Of a stretch of 32,184 bases of DNA, positions 1 through 8,797 are shown piece by piece; positions within the stretch are counted from its first letter, which is position 1, and every line of letters starts with the position of its first letter. Both the position numbers and the translations under genes were made by a program. The notes beneath the pieces were generated by a model. It saw only the letters and a program-made list of their open reading frames with translations, did not search any database and was not told the origin of the DNA. The DNA comes from a bacterium (GTDB lineage: Bacteria; Patescibacteriota; Microgenomatia; UBA1406; GWC2-37-13): assembly GCA_021789865.1 (NCBI GenBank), contig JAJYIX010000005.1, positions 1 to 32,184 of the forward strand, in the 5' to 3' direction.

Positions 1-1
1 A

Positions 2-454
2 GACGAATATCGAAGAAAAATCCCTAACGGAAATTATGACAACCCCGACGAATGCCAGGGCAATGTATAGTATTTTCTTCGGGCTTATTTTTTCGCCTAT
101 GACTAGAAATCCGAGGATGGCGGTCATAGGAATAGAAGAAATAAAAGACACTGTGCTTATCTTTGTTTCCAGGATGGCTTGATTAAACATTACCGTTCCC
201 AAGAGGTAATACGTCAAAGCCCGGAAAATTAAAAGCGTCCATTCCTTTATGGAGACGGAGAATAGTTTTTTAAAATCTATTTTTTTATAAAAAATGGCCG
301 TACCAAGGATGGCGGCAGCGAAAAGGCGAAGGTAAACTTGCTGGAATATCGACATGTCAACCGCCAGATACCTGGTAAAAACGCCCATAAAAGCATACAT
401 CGCGGCCAGGGTTATGAGGGCCGCGATCCCTTTTTGTTTTTCGGAAAAATTCAT
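2..454 (-). CDS. EamA/DMT-family transporter, N-terminal part (runs off left edge)
   Basis: Open minus-strand frame from ATG at 454 (MNFSEKQKGIAALITLAAMYAFMGVFTRYLAVDMSIFQQVYLRLFAAAILG...), hydrophobic; ATGA overlap with the upstream kinase-like gene. Not in the ORF track because it is truncated. Confidence 0.65.
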   Translation of the reverse strand, partial: MNFSEKQKGIAALITLAAMYAFMGVFTRYLAVDMSIFQQVYLRLFAAAILGTAIFYKKIDFKKLFSVSIKEWTLLIFRALTYYLLGTVMFNQAILETKISTVSFISSIPMTAILGFLVIGEKISPKKILYIALAFVGVVIISVRDFSSIFV

Positions 455-1467
455 AGGAGGAGTCTCAAAAGTTCGTTAATGGAAAAGACTTTCTCGTCGA
501 ATACGGTCATCCCGAATTTCAAAAGTGCAAGTTTTTTCCCCCTCGTATCTATTCCCGCCACCCATTTGCCATTGGCGCGATGCAAGACCTCCATCGCAAG
601 ATATTGGCAGAATATGTTCTCGTTGATAGGCTCAATACTTTTATACGAGGATACCGACTTTAAAATGTATTGTTCGGCTAATTTTTTATCGATATATCCT
701 GCTAAACAATATACAACTATGTGGGCTAAAAAATTTGGAAGCATGTACCTTTGATCTGCCCAAACACTTCGACCAAAGTCTATAAAAGCACACTCTCCGC
801 TTTTTTTTACAAGGATGTTTTTCGGATGACCATCCGGCCAGCAAAAATATTTGTTATTGCCTAGAAATTCTTTTTCCAAAAATAAATATTCTTTTTGAGA
901 ATTTGGGTACGCCAGTCTTAATTCCAAACCCCTTTCATAAATACTTTGCTCCGATGATTCATTGGTTTTGAATTCTTTCCAAATTCTTGATTCGGCTGCC
1001 AGGTTGGCCAATGATTCGCCTACAAAGCCGGCCGAATTAACATTCAGTTTTCCATCAATGATTTGATCGTTTAAGAGAAAAAATCCTTCTTCCCGCAAAT
1101 CTTCCTGGATGGCCGAATTAATTTTCGGAAAAAACCTGATGATTTTTGGGGTCCTGATCTTTCTGGATTTTGCCAAAAGTTTTAAAATTCGAACATCTTC
1201 TACCAATCCATTTTTATCAATAAAAAATTCCGTCGGGTCAAAAGGAGTCAGGTTCTCGACGTGTTTTACCACTACTTTCTTTCCATTTAAATTGGCCGAA
1301 TAAACTTGAGATACAAACCCTCCTTTTAAGGCTTCATTCAGTTCAATTTTTTCGCCCAACTCGTTTAGTTTTTTTTCCAACTCTTTTTTGTCGGAAAGAA
1401 CCGTTAAGGGGTAATTTTTTGGCCTTGGAGATGGCAATACCGAAAGAACATATTTGTTTTTGTTCAT
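451..1467 (-). CDS. Aminoglycoside phosphotransferase/kinase-like protein
   Basis: 338 aa ORF with a DGHPKNILV...FIDFGRS catalytic/metal motif typical of APH/choline-kinase-like folds. Confidence 0.6.
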   Translation of the reverse strand: MNKNKYVLSVLPSPRPKNYPLTVLSDKKELEKKLNELGEKIELNEALKGGFVSQVYSANLNGKKVVVKHVENLTPFDPTEFFIDKNGLVEDVRILKLLAKSRKIRTPKIIRFFPKINSAIQEDLREEGFFLLNDQIIDGKLNVNSAGFVGESLANLAAESRIWKEFKTNESSEQSIYERGLELRLAYPNSQKEYLFLEKEFLGNNKYFCWPDGHPKNILVKKSGECAFIDFGRSVWADQRYMLPNFLAHIVVYCLAGYIDKKLAEQYILKSVSSYKSIEPINENIFCQYLAMEVLHRANGKWVAGIDTRGKKLALLKFGMTVFDEKVFSINELLRLLL

Positions 1468-1476
1468 TAAGTTTAA

Positions 1477-1488
1477 ATTATATATAAT
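1477..1488. promoter_or_regulatory. Back-to-back divergent -10 elements (ATTATA/TATAAT)
   Basis: ATTATATATAAT: minus -10 at 1482-1477, 9 nt from the ATG at 1467; plus -10 at 1483-1488, 11 nt from the ATG at 1500. Confidence 0.5.
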
Positions 1489-1499
1489 TACTTGTCGCT

Positions 1500-2618
1500 A
1501 TGCTACAACAAAGGCTAAACTCATTCAGAAAGATTCTTACCGAAAGGCAAATTGATGCTTTTTTGGTCTCCAGTTTTTACAACATACTTTATCTGACCGG
1601 TTTCAAGACTTTGGTCGATAACGAAAGGGAATCATGGGCGTTGGTCACAAAAAAAGATTTGTACGTCTTTACCGATAGCCGCTATGCAAGTGGCAAAAGC
1701 GACAACTACACCCTTAAAATCATCGGTCCAGAAAAGGGTTTGATAAGATGGCTCCAAGAGATAGTCGAAGACGAAAAGATAAAAACCTTTGGGGTGGAAG
1801 CCGACGATCTTAAGCTTGGAGAATGGGAAAAACTAAGGCAATATCTTGAGGTCCAATTCGTTAAAACCGAAAAAATCATTGCAAAAGAACGGGCAATAAA
1901 AGATAAGGAAGAGATTGAAAAAGTGTCCGAGGCCTGCCGCATCGCCGACAAATGCCTTGAAGAGACGCTTCGATTAATCAAAGTTGGGAAATCGGAGAAA
2001 GAGATCGCCTTCAAAATGGAATTCTGGCTTAAGGAAAAAGGCTACGATCTGGCTTTTGATCCGATCGTTGCCGTCGACGAAAATTCCTCCCTGATGCATT
2101 ACGACACCAAATCCGGTAACGACAAAAAAATAAAAAACGGATCGGTCATCCTTATCGATTTTGGTGCCAAGTACGAAGGTTACATGTCCGATATCACAAG
2201 AATGTTTTTTGTAGGACACCAGGACGACAAAGTAATTGACACCTATAAAAATCTGTTGGATGTCCAAAAAAAAACTATTTCTCAGATGGCCACCTTAGAC
2301 CGAAGCGGTAATAAAGATAGCCAAGCAATGTTAAAAAACATTGACTTGTTTTGCAGGAACGCCTTAACAAACGATTATTCTCTCCCAAATTTTTCCCATT
2401 CGACCGGACATGGCGTCGGCCTTGAAGTCCATGAATTCCCAAAAATATCATTGTATTCCGAAGATCTTGCCTTGCCGGGCCAGATCGTCACAATCGAACC
2501 TGGGGTATATCTTCCTGGGAAATGGGGGATGAGGATAGAGGATACGATACTAATTAAGGAAAACTTTGTAGAAGTTCTTACTAAGTTTAATAATCAAATA
2601 CTTCAAATAAGCAAATGA
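1500..2618 (+). CDS. M24 family metallopeptidase (Xaa-Pro aminopeptidase)
   Basis: Creatinase-like N-terminus, then SHSTGHGVGLEVHEFP and VTIEPGVY...RIEDT metal-binding motifs. Confidence 0.92.
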   Translation: MLQQRLNSFRKILTERQIDAFLVSSFYNILYLTGFKTLVDNERESWALVTKKDLYVFTDSRYASGKSDNYTLKIIGPEKGLIRWLQEIVEDEKIKTFGVEADDLKLGEWEKLRQYLEVQFVKTEKIIAKERAIKDKEEIEKVSEACRIADKCLEETLRLIKVGKSEKEIAFKMEFWLKEKGYDLAFDPIVAVDENSSLMHYDTKSGNDKKIKNGSVILIDFGAKYEGYMSDITRMFFVGHQDDKVIDTYKNLLDVQKKTISQMATLDRSGNKDSQAMLKNIDLFCRNALTNDYSLPNFSHSTGHGVGLEVHEFPKISLYSEDLALPGQIVTIEPGVYLPGKWGMRIEDTILIKENFVEVLTKFNNQILQISK

Positions 2619-2681
2619 ATGATTTAATTTATCAAATAATTTAAATGATTAAATCATTTGTATATTGATTTGTAGTATTTG
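2595..2681. repeat. Large AT-rich imperfect palindrome (34-nt arms) with about 8-nt internal periodicity
   Basis: Left arm CAAATACTTCAAATAAGCAAATGAATGATTTAAT (2595-2628); right arm ATTAAATCATTTGTATATTGATTTGTAGTATTTG (2648-2681). Confidence 0.7.
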
Positions 2682-2694
2682 TGGATTTGCTTAT

Positions 2695-5211
2695 TTAATC
2701 ATTTTTTATCTCTTCCTTCATCTCCATTTCCTTTTCGGCTTCGGCTTTTTTCGGTCTTGATATCTCGACCCTTTCGCTTTCGGCTTTAAGACGAGCCGTC
2801 ACTTCAGCTTCTTTATCCTGAAGTTCTTTGACCTGTTTAGCCGCTTCGACTTTAGCTTTGAGATAAGTCACCAACTGCTCTCCGGTTAAGTTGTTGACCA
2901 AGAATATCGGCAATATAAATCCAACCTCGTCCAGCGCCTCTTCCTTAAGTGACTTGTCGTCCGATAAAAGCTTATTCAAAGTATTGGTAATCAGCACTAT
3001 GTCTTGATCGACCCATTGAGGACGGGTCTTTATATTGTCGCTCAACGGAATTTCTCCCTTTTCATATTGATCTCTCCACATCTTCTTGACTTGTTCATAT
3101 TCGTCAATAGACACCTTCGGCGAGACTTCGACGGCTTGATCAATGTTCTTGTGCGGCTCGGCGATAATCGGCGCCTGAGCCGTTACAACTTCTTTAACTT
3201 TCGCGACGTCGATATTCTGATTTTTAGCGACTTCTTCTATGAGCTTGTTATCGGCGGAAACGGCCTTGGAAAACTCTTTGATGACTTTGGCTACCGCTTC
3301 TTTTTCGACGTGCGCACCGGAGCTTATTTTCGGAATCATGTCGGGAACCGGCGTATTGACGTTCTCCCCTAATTTATTTAAAACGGCGGTTACTTTTTCT
3401 TTCGGTACGGCGGTCGTTGCGGCAATGTCCGACGCAATTTTGATATTAGCCGCCCCGTAACTTATGACCGATGAGGAGATACTGGCGGCTTTTTCCTGGG
3501 GCAACTTGACTCGGACCGAAATCACCTGAGTAATCGGAATCGCCTTTGGCAACGATGAAATGATCGTTTCTCTTTGCGCCACCTGTTGCGGCCTGGAATA
3601 GAGAATACTGTTCATTATCTGTCTTGCCACCGGATCGGATTTGGACGCTCTTGTCGAAAGTTCGCTTCTGATATTCATGTATCTCAATCTTTCGGCGGTC
3701 GTATCGGCGACCGACGGATTTTTCAAGTAATTGATGTTTTTTGTGACGTTTTGGCTGACGTTTTTATTGGTCTCAAGGGACGCGATGTCGGTTAAATTAC
3801 CCGCTTTGATATTCAAAGACTTGGCGATCTCTTCCGTATTCGCCTTTTTAATTTCTTCCACCGTTTCTATTCTCCGATAAGTATCGGCGGTCGCCTGATT
3901 TTTTATCTCGGTGGCTGAACTGAAAGAAGACGTTCCTGATGGCGTTGCCGGAGAGGGGGATGGAGGTGTTGGACCGCGCAAATTGTTTAAATTCGACAAC
4001 AGCATGTTTTTTATGGCGTTTATTCCGTCACAACAGTAATCCCTGAAAGTCCGAAGAAGGAACCAGGGAAATATTGTTACCGCCCACAACATGATTAAGG
4101 TGATTATGTACTCGACATACGTATCAACATAGTTGCCATTGTTTATCGCCGACAATTGTTGCGCCGGCCCTCCGTACAAAATATTTATCGCGGTTGGATA
4201 AATATAGCCCTGAACGGTGCCGGCCCGGGAAAAATCAAAAATGAAAGGAATCCCGGCTTTCCAAATCGCCGCCAGCGCTCCAAGAAAAAGAGCCAATAAT
4301 GGTCCGTAAAAAACCCATTGAAAAAATGTTCCGATCCAAACCCAACCAACATTTTTAGATATGTGAAAATATTCAAGAATGGCTAAAAATGGCGCGACGA
4401 AGAGTAAAAACCATAAAATAATTACCCGCAAAATCAACGCCCCTCCCATTAGATAATAGCTGATATTGGTTAATTTAAGGATGAACATTTCCGTTTGAGC
4501 CGCCTCTTGAACGGTGACGTTAAGATCCCGACATCCCTGAAAGGTAATGTAATTTGACTCTTGGCTAGCGCCGGAAAAATATATATTAAAAAGGTCGCGA
4601 CCTCCGAGATTTTCGATAAAAAATTTCATCAGTATGCCTGAAAGCTGGACTATTGTGACGACGATTGTCGCCGAAAAAGATATGAATAAAAGCCCAAGGA
4701 GCACTTTGGTTATCGATGGCCAGACTTTCACGTCGGACGCAAAGTTGGTCCGCTGGCCAATAATAATGGCCAGACCGAAAAGAGCAGCTGAAAGAATAGT
4801 AAAAAAATAAGCAATGTTTCTCGTCGTTCCCCAAATTTGATATAGGACCGGGTGATTGTCTATGGAAGTATGAGTCATCACCCAGTAAATAAATTGCCTC
4901 GCCCGGTCATTGGCTTTTCCTTGAGCGGTCACGGTCGTGTCCTGAATCCAAAAATGTTTTTTGGTCGGATTACTCATGAAGTCCTGAAAGTCGGTAGCAC
5001 AAGTTTGACCATCTTTCAGTTGTGAATACACCTGATTAAGTTCTTCCGGACAACCACAATAATTGGCGTTTGGATCAATTGCCGTCTTCATCCCATCACC
5101 CAAATCAACGGAAATTGTCTGAGGCGGCGTTACCGTCTGTGCCATAATCGGAAAGCGGGCAACAAAAAGGTACGCCAACAAGAAAAAAATTGTCAGAAGC
5201 CATCTTTTCAT
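2695..5211 (-). CDS. VirB6/TrbL-like type IV secretion membrane protein with long C-terminal Ala/Lys/Glu-rich region
   Basis: 838 aa; signal peptide, several TM segments in the first half, long charged C-terminal extension; ATGA overlap with upstream gene. Confidence 0.6.
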   Translation of the reverse strand: MKRWLLTIFFLLAYLFVARFPIMAQTVTPPQTISVDLGDGMKTAIDPNANYCGCPEELNQVYSQLKDGQTCATDFQDFMSNPTKKHFWIQDTTVTAQGKANDRARQFIYWVMTHTSIDNHPVLYQIWGTTRNIAYFFTILSAALFGLAIIIGQRTNFASDVKVWPSITKVLLGLLFISFSATIVVTIVQLSGILMKFFIENLGGRDLFNIYFSGASQESNYITFQGCRDLNVTVQEAAQTEMFILKLTNISYYLMGGALILRVIILWFLLFVAPFLAILEYFHISKNVGWVWIGTFFQWVFYGPLLALFLGALAAIWKAGIPFIFDFSRAGTVQGYIYPTAINILYGGPAQQLSAINNGNYVDTYVEYIITLIMLWAVTIFPWFLLRTFRDYCCDGINAIKNMLLSNLNNLRGPTPPSPSPATPSGTSSFSSATEIKNQATADTYRRIETVEEIKKANTEEIAKSLNIKAGNLTDIASLETNKNVSQNVTKNINYLKNPSVADTTAERLRYMNIRSELSTRASKSDPVARQIMNSILYSRPQQVAQRETIISSLPKAIPITQVISVRVKLPQEKAASISSSVISYGAANIKIASDIAATTAVPKEKVTAVLNKLGENVNTPVPDMIPKISSGAHVEKEAVAKVIKEFSKAVSADNKLIEEVAKNQNIDVAKVKEVVTAQAPIIAEPHKNIDQAVEVSPKVSIDEYEQVKKMWRDQYEKGEIPLSDNIKTRPQWVDQDIVLITNTLNKLLSDDKSLKEEALDEVGFILPIFLVNNLTGEQLVTYLKAKVEAAKQVKELQDKEAEVTARLKAESERVEISRPKKAEAEKEMEMKEEIKND

Positions 5212-5771
5212 ACGTTTTTCAAAATAAAAAAACCGAGGGCAGCTAAAGAAAAAAATCCAAAACCGAGCAAGGCGCCTTTTGTCGTTGATTCAGTTTGTCC
5301 GGTCGTCGGAAGGCTGGTCGGCTGAGGAGGTGTCGTCGGTTGATTTCCCGGAGCCGGTGTTGGCGTTGGAGTATCGGGATTATATAAAGCACAAAGAGTC
5401 GTCGAACCGGGAGAAGTGGCTATGATTTTAAAAGTTACGACGGCAAAACTACCGCTACCACTATATCCACTATCGGACGAGCCTGTTAAGACCAGCTTTC
5501 CACCGCCAAGGTCATTGGCGCTTACGGTCGTAAAAGTGTTGCCGGCTGAAGCCGAAACGTATTGAACGTATTGGGTATCGTAAGTCATTCCAACCGAGGT
5601 TGAAGTCATCGATTGTCCTTCAGTGTTGACGTTTATCGTAAACTGGACATTTTGACCGCTTTGCAAAGTTCCGGAAGGAGCAATCAGGTCAAAAGTTATT
5701 GCATAGCTCGGGACGGCGGCAAAAACAAAAAAAACAAAAAGGGCCAAAAATATTTTTAGGAAGTTTTTCAT
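5208..5771 (-). CDS. Cohesin-like extracellular protein with LPTTG-type C-terminal signal
   Basis: Signal peptide; SGQNVQFTINVNTEGQ...VGMTYDTQYVQY cohesin-like beta pattern; Pro/Thr linker; LPTTGQ followed by a hydrophobic segment. Confidence 0.65.
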   Translation of the reverse strand: MKNFLKIFLALFVFFVFAAVPSYAITFDLIAPSGTLQSGQNVQFTINVNTEGQSMTSTSVGMTYDTQYVQYVSASAGNTFTTVSANDLGGGKLVLTGSSDSGYSGSGSFAVVTFKIIATSPGSTTLCALYNPDTPTPTPAPGNQPTTPPQPTSLPTTGQTESTTKGALLGFGFFSLAALGFFILKNV

Positions 5772-5825
5772 ATATAAAACATATTAGCGGAATTTAAAGA
5801 AATTGACAATATACATATATCAAAG

Positions 5826-5915
5826 AAGTTTAAAAGTTTGAAAATTCAAAAGTCAAAAAGGTCTAAAATGTTTTTTCTTTCAAACCTTGAAACCTTTAAA
5901 CTTTTTAACTTACTA
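5826..5915. repeat. AT-rich imperfect palindrome made of degenerate 8-nt units
   Basis: AAGTTTAAAAGTTTGAAAATTCAAAAG ... TTTCAAAC CTTGAAAC CTTTAAAC TTTTTAAC. Confidence 0.7.
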
Positions 5916-7625
5916 ATGTCTCTCTACATTATAAAGCGGTCCGACGATTTGGATGTTGGCAGGGGCTCTTTGATCAAAATAGGTCTTGAAATCGTCGCCG
6001 GAAAATGTCTGGGTCCCAGCATCGCCTGTTATTGTCACCGACGTTGTCTTCCCCGATCCGAAATCGGCGCTTATCGCCACCGAACTCACCGAGTTGAAAT
6101 AGTTGCCGCCGCGATTTTTCAATTCCTGTTTTACTCTGTCGCTACTCCATGTATCTGTCCCCGCCGGATTGGAGGCATCGGTTTGATAAACATGGGCAAT
6201 AGTCGATTGATCCTTGTGGACGAGCATGATGACATTGGCGATATCGGCCACCTCATCTTCCTTGAGCCAAGCTGTCCCTCCATACTGTGATCTCGCCCCC
6301 CAATCGCAATAAAACCAAGGCGAATCTTTATCATAGGCATTATTTCTGACGTCGCTGAAACTGTTGTACGAACTGCTTCCATCTTGGGCATTTTTTGTCC
6401 ATGGCCTGGCCGATATGCTGTTACTAGAGGAATAAACATAACCTCCCGCCGTTGATGAGTAGTAGGCGGAAATTGGCGATCCTCCCGAAGTCAAGACAAT
6501 TCCTTTAGTCGCATCGACCGCCTGTTGCCATCTGTCACTATTCTCCTCCTGCTTAAAAACTTGACAGCTTTGGCTAGGACAAATCGTATTGGCGCCATTT
6601 CCCGTATAGGCTAGGGCATAAGAGCGAGCGGCGATCGCCTGGGCTTTTAAAGCCTCCATTCCCCAGTCGTCGCTCGTGGGCATTTCGTATATATGTTTCA
6701 AATAGTCTTCTATGTTTAACGTTTGATCTATCGACTGGCCATATTCATTGGTTCCGGCAACATGAATGTTTATTCCGTCGTTGTAGCCCGTCGTATAGTC
6801 AGCGTTGTAATAAAACTGAAGGATCTGTTGGGCGCTTTGGCCGCCAGCCGCCCTGCCTTTTGCCCCATACTGGTTCAATCCGACCCGATGGGGAACGCCG
6901 AAAGTAAAAAATCCGAACCCTGGCGAAAATCCAGGATCGCGGCCATTAGTCAGATCAGAAGAACATCCGCTTGCCGACGTATAGGCCGATTGAGGCAGAT
7001 TCAAGGCCGCTAAACGTTGAGCGATCAGGGCCTGCTGTTGAGCTACTAAAGCCGATATTTGACTACTCAGAGAACCTATTTTACTGGCCAAAGCCTGGGA
7101 TTGCTGGTCAACCTGAACTTTTAAGGCGGCCAGGCTTGCTTTTTGTTGGGTCAAATTGGCTTTTATTTCTTCGAGATTTTTTATATATAAAACGATTTTT
7201 ATGATAGTGTCCTTATCTTGATTTACCAATGAGTGTTGGTAAAAAAATTTACGGAGCGAATCGGCCAAGTTCGGCTCGATAAGGAGATTCAAAAGACTTA
7301 GGGAAGAACTGTTAACGTTCTTATAATACGAATTAACCCTTTCATCGAGCAGTTGCTTTTGGACGGCCAAAGCCTCTTCTCCTTTTTGCACTTCGAGTTC
7401 TTTTTCGGCAATCTGGCTTTCGAGTTGGGAAATTTGGTTTTTTATACTGTCCAGTTTGGCGACCGCGGCATCATAATCACCTTGAGTAAGGTTCTTTTCT
7501 TGGGTGAGGGCTTGAATTTGGTTTCCTAGACTACTGATTTCGTCATTTATGTCCGCCGACGTAAAAGTCGGGAGACAAAAAAACATAAAAACCATTAGGA
7601 TAACCAGCGATAAAATTTTTTTCAT
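5913..7625 (-). CDS. SpoIID/LytB-domain protein with N-terminal CwlO/EnvC-like coiled coil
   Basis: Signal peptide, about 200 aa coiled coil, then VPHRVGLNQYGAKGRA...IEDYLKHIYEMPTSDDWGMEALKAQAIAARSYALAYT SpoIID signature. Confidence 0.85.
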   Translation of the reverse strand: MKKILSLVILMVFMFFCLPTFTSADINDEISSLGNQIQALTQEKNLTQGDYDAAVAKLDSIKNQISQLESQIAEKELEVQKGEEALAVQKQLLDERVNSYYKNVNSSSLSLLNLLIEPNLADSLRKFFYQHSLVNQDKDTIIKIVLYIKNLEEIKANLTQQKASLAALKVQVDQQSQALASKIGSLSSQISALVAQQQALIAQRLAALNLPQSAYTSASGCSSDLTNGRDPGFSPGFGFFTFGVPHRVGLNQYGAKGRAAGGQSAQQILQFYYNADYTTGYNDGINIHVAGTNEYGQSIDQTLNIEDYLKHIYEMPTSDDWGMEALKAQAIAARSYALAYTGNGANTICPSQSCQVFKQEENSDRWQQAVDATKGIVLTSGGSPISAYYSSTAGGYVYSSSNSISARPWTKNAQDGSSSYNSFSDVRNNAYDKDSPWFYCDWGARSQYGGTAWLKEDEVADIANVIMLVHKDQSTIAHVYQTDASNPAGTDTWSSDRVKQELKNRGGNYFNSVSSVAISADFGSGKTTSVTITGDAGTQTFSGDDFKTYFDQRAPANIQIVGPLYNVERH

Positions 7626-7675
7626 GTCCGTTAAGATTTTTTACTTTTTCCTTTTGATTTTTGACTTAACATCAT

Positions 7676-7681
7676 TATACT
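7676..7681 (+). promoter_or_regulatory. -10 element TATACT, 6 nt from start codon (putative leaderless transcript)
   Basis: TTGATT-16 nt-TATACT-6 nt-ATG. Confidence 0.5.
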
Positions 7682-7687
7682 TTCTTT

Positions 7688-8329
7688 ATGAAACGTGTTT
7701 TCCTTAATTTCTTAATTTGTTTATTTGTAATATTTGTTTATTTTTTCATTTTCTCTCCTGTCGAGGCCCAGACTTATACCCCAACGCCTCCGCCTAACGC
7801 CTTTCAGACGGCCACCCCTTCTTTTGTATCGACGACCGGCGGTCCCCGATATTCGGCCTGCGACCTTTGCGGATACTGTCCTCCAAACCCGCCTCCACAA
7901 AGCTGGGGCGATTGTCAAAAATGTCTTTATCCCGGGATAAGTTCCGATCCGACTACCATGGAGAGTCTTGCGGTCGACCCGACCACCAACTTGCCGATAA
8001 CACCGGTCCCTGGGCGCCAATACACATTTCTTGGCTGTTTGACAACGGGGGGCAACGGTAGTTTCGAACAGGGAGGAGCTGGTGGAGTAGTTCAATCCCT
8101 TTTGAGAATAATTTTTTCCGTCGTCGGAGGAGTTGCTTTCCTTTACCTCATTTACGGATCTTTTGTTATTTTGACGTCTCAAAACGAGCCGGAAAAACTA
8201 AACTATGGAAAACGAATTATTTATGGAGCGATTATAGGACTAATTTTTTCCTTAACGTCGATTCTTATTGTCAATCTAGTCGCAAATCAGATCCTTCAAA
8301 TACCGGGTTTCGGAAGCGCTAGCCCTTAG
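7688..8329 (+). CDS. VirB2/TrbC pilin-like small membrane protein with Cys-rich ectodomain
   Basis: Signal peptide; CDLCGYCPPNPPPQSWGDCQKC; two C-terminal TM helices GGVVQSLLRIIFSVVGGVAFLYLIYGSFVIL...YGAIIGLIFSLTSILIVN. Confidence 0.6.
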   Translation: MKRVFLNFLICLFVIFVYFFIFSPVEAQTYTPTPPPNAFQTATPSFVSTTGGPRYSACDLCGYCPPNPPPQSWGDCQKCLYPGISSDPTTMESLAVDPTTNLPITPVPGRQYTFLGCLTTGGNGSFEQGGAGGVVQSLLRIIFSVVGGVAFLYLIYGSFVILTSQNEPEKLNYGKRIIYGAIIGLIFSLTSILIVNLVANQILQIPGFGSASP

Positions 8330-8694
8330 CTCTTTCCTGTTCTTCTTAAGAAACCTCCGGCGGCAGCGATAGCCATAAGCGAGGGAATAAAAATCGTAGG
8401 AAGACCCGTTGACGGGATGGTCGACGGTGTATTTGATTTGGTCATCCCGGGGGGTGTGCCCGTCACATACGGTTTGTAATTGGTATTAGTGTTGGGATTG
8501 GTCGTGGTCGTCTGGGCTCCAGGAGCCGGAGTAGTTTTGTTTGCGGTGACGGACGGGGTTGGCGACACAGATGAACCTCCGATGAGTGGAAACCCTTTGC
8601 CGCCAAGCTTGATTTTACCCATTAAAACAGCGACAAAGACGATTACAACAACGAGGCCAAGAATGAATGAGATTACCTTGTTAAAACTATCCAT
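8326..8694 (-). CDS. Small surface protein with N-terminal TM, Thr/Pro linker and IPSTG C-terminal sorting-like signal
   Basis: 122 aa; IPSTGLPTIFIPSLMAIAAAGGFLRRTGKS; TATAAT 10 nt from start; stop overlaps the convergent gene. Confidence 0.55.
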   Translation of the reverse strand: MDSFNKVISFILGLVVVIVFVAVLMGKIKLGGKGFPLIGGSSVSPTPSVTANKTTPAPGAQTTTTNPNTNTNYKPYVTGTPPGMTKSNTPSTIPSTGLPTIFIPSLMAIAAAGGFLRRTGKS

Positions 8695-8785
8695 ATAGTA
8701 AATATTATAGCATACAAAACACCGTTAATCAAATCTGTCCAGAAAAAATGGACAAATGAGTTTGTAGAATTGTTTACTTGTCTAT

Positions 8786-8791
8786 TATAAT
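8786..8791 (+). promoter_or_regulatory. -10 element TATAAT, 6 nt from start codon (putative leaderless transcript)
   Basis: TATAATGGCAATATG. Confidence 0.55.
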
Positions 8792-8797
8792 GGCAAT

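Noticed and set aside
5838-6290. 150-aa plus-strand ORF over the period-8 palindrome and SpoIID gene
   Set aside because: Starts in the AT-rich repeat and continues antisense to the SpoIID coding region; no domain.
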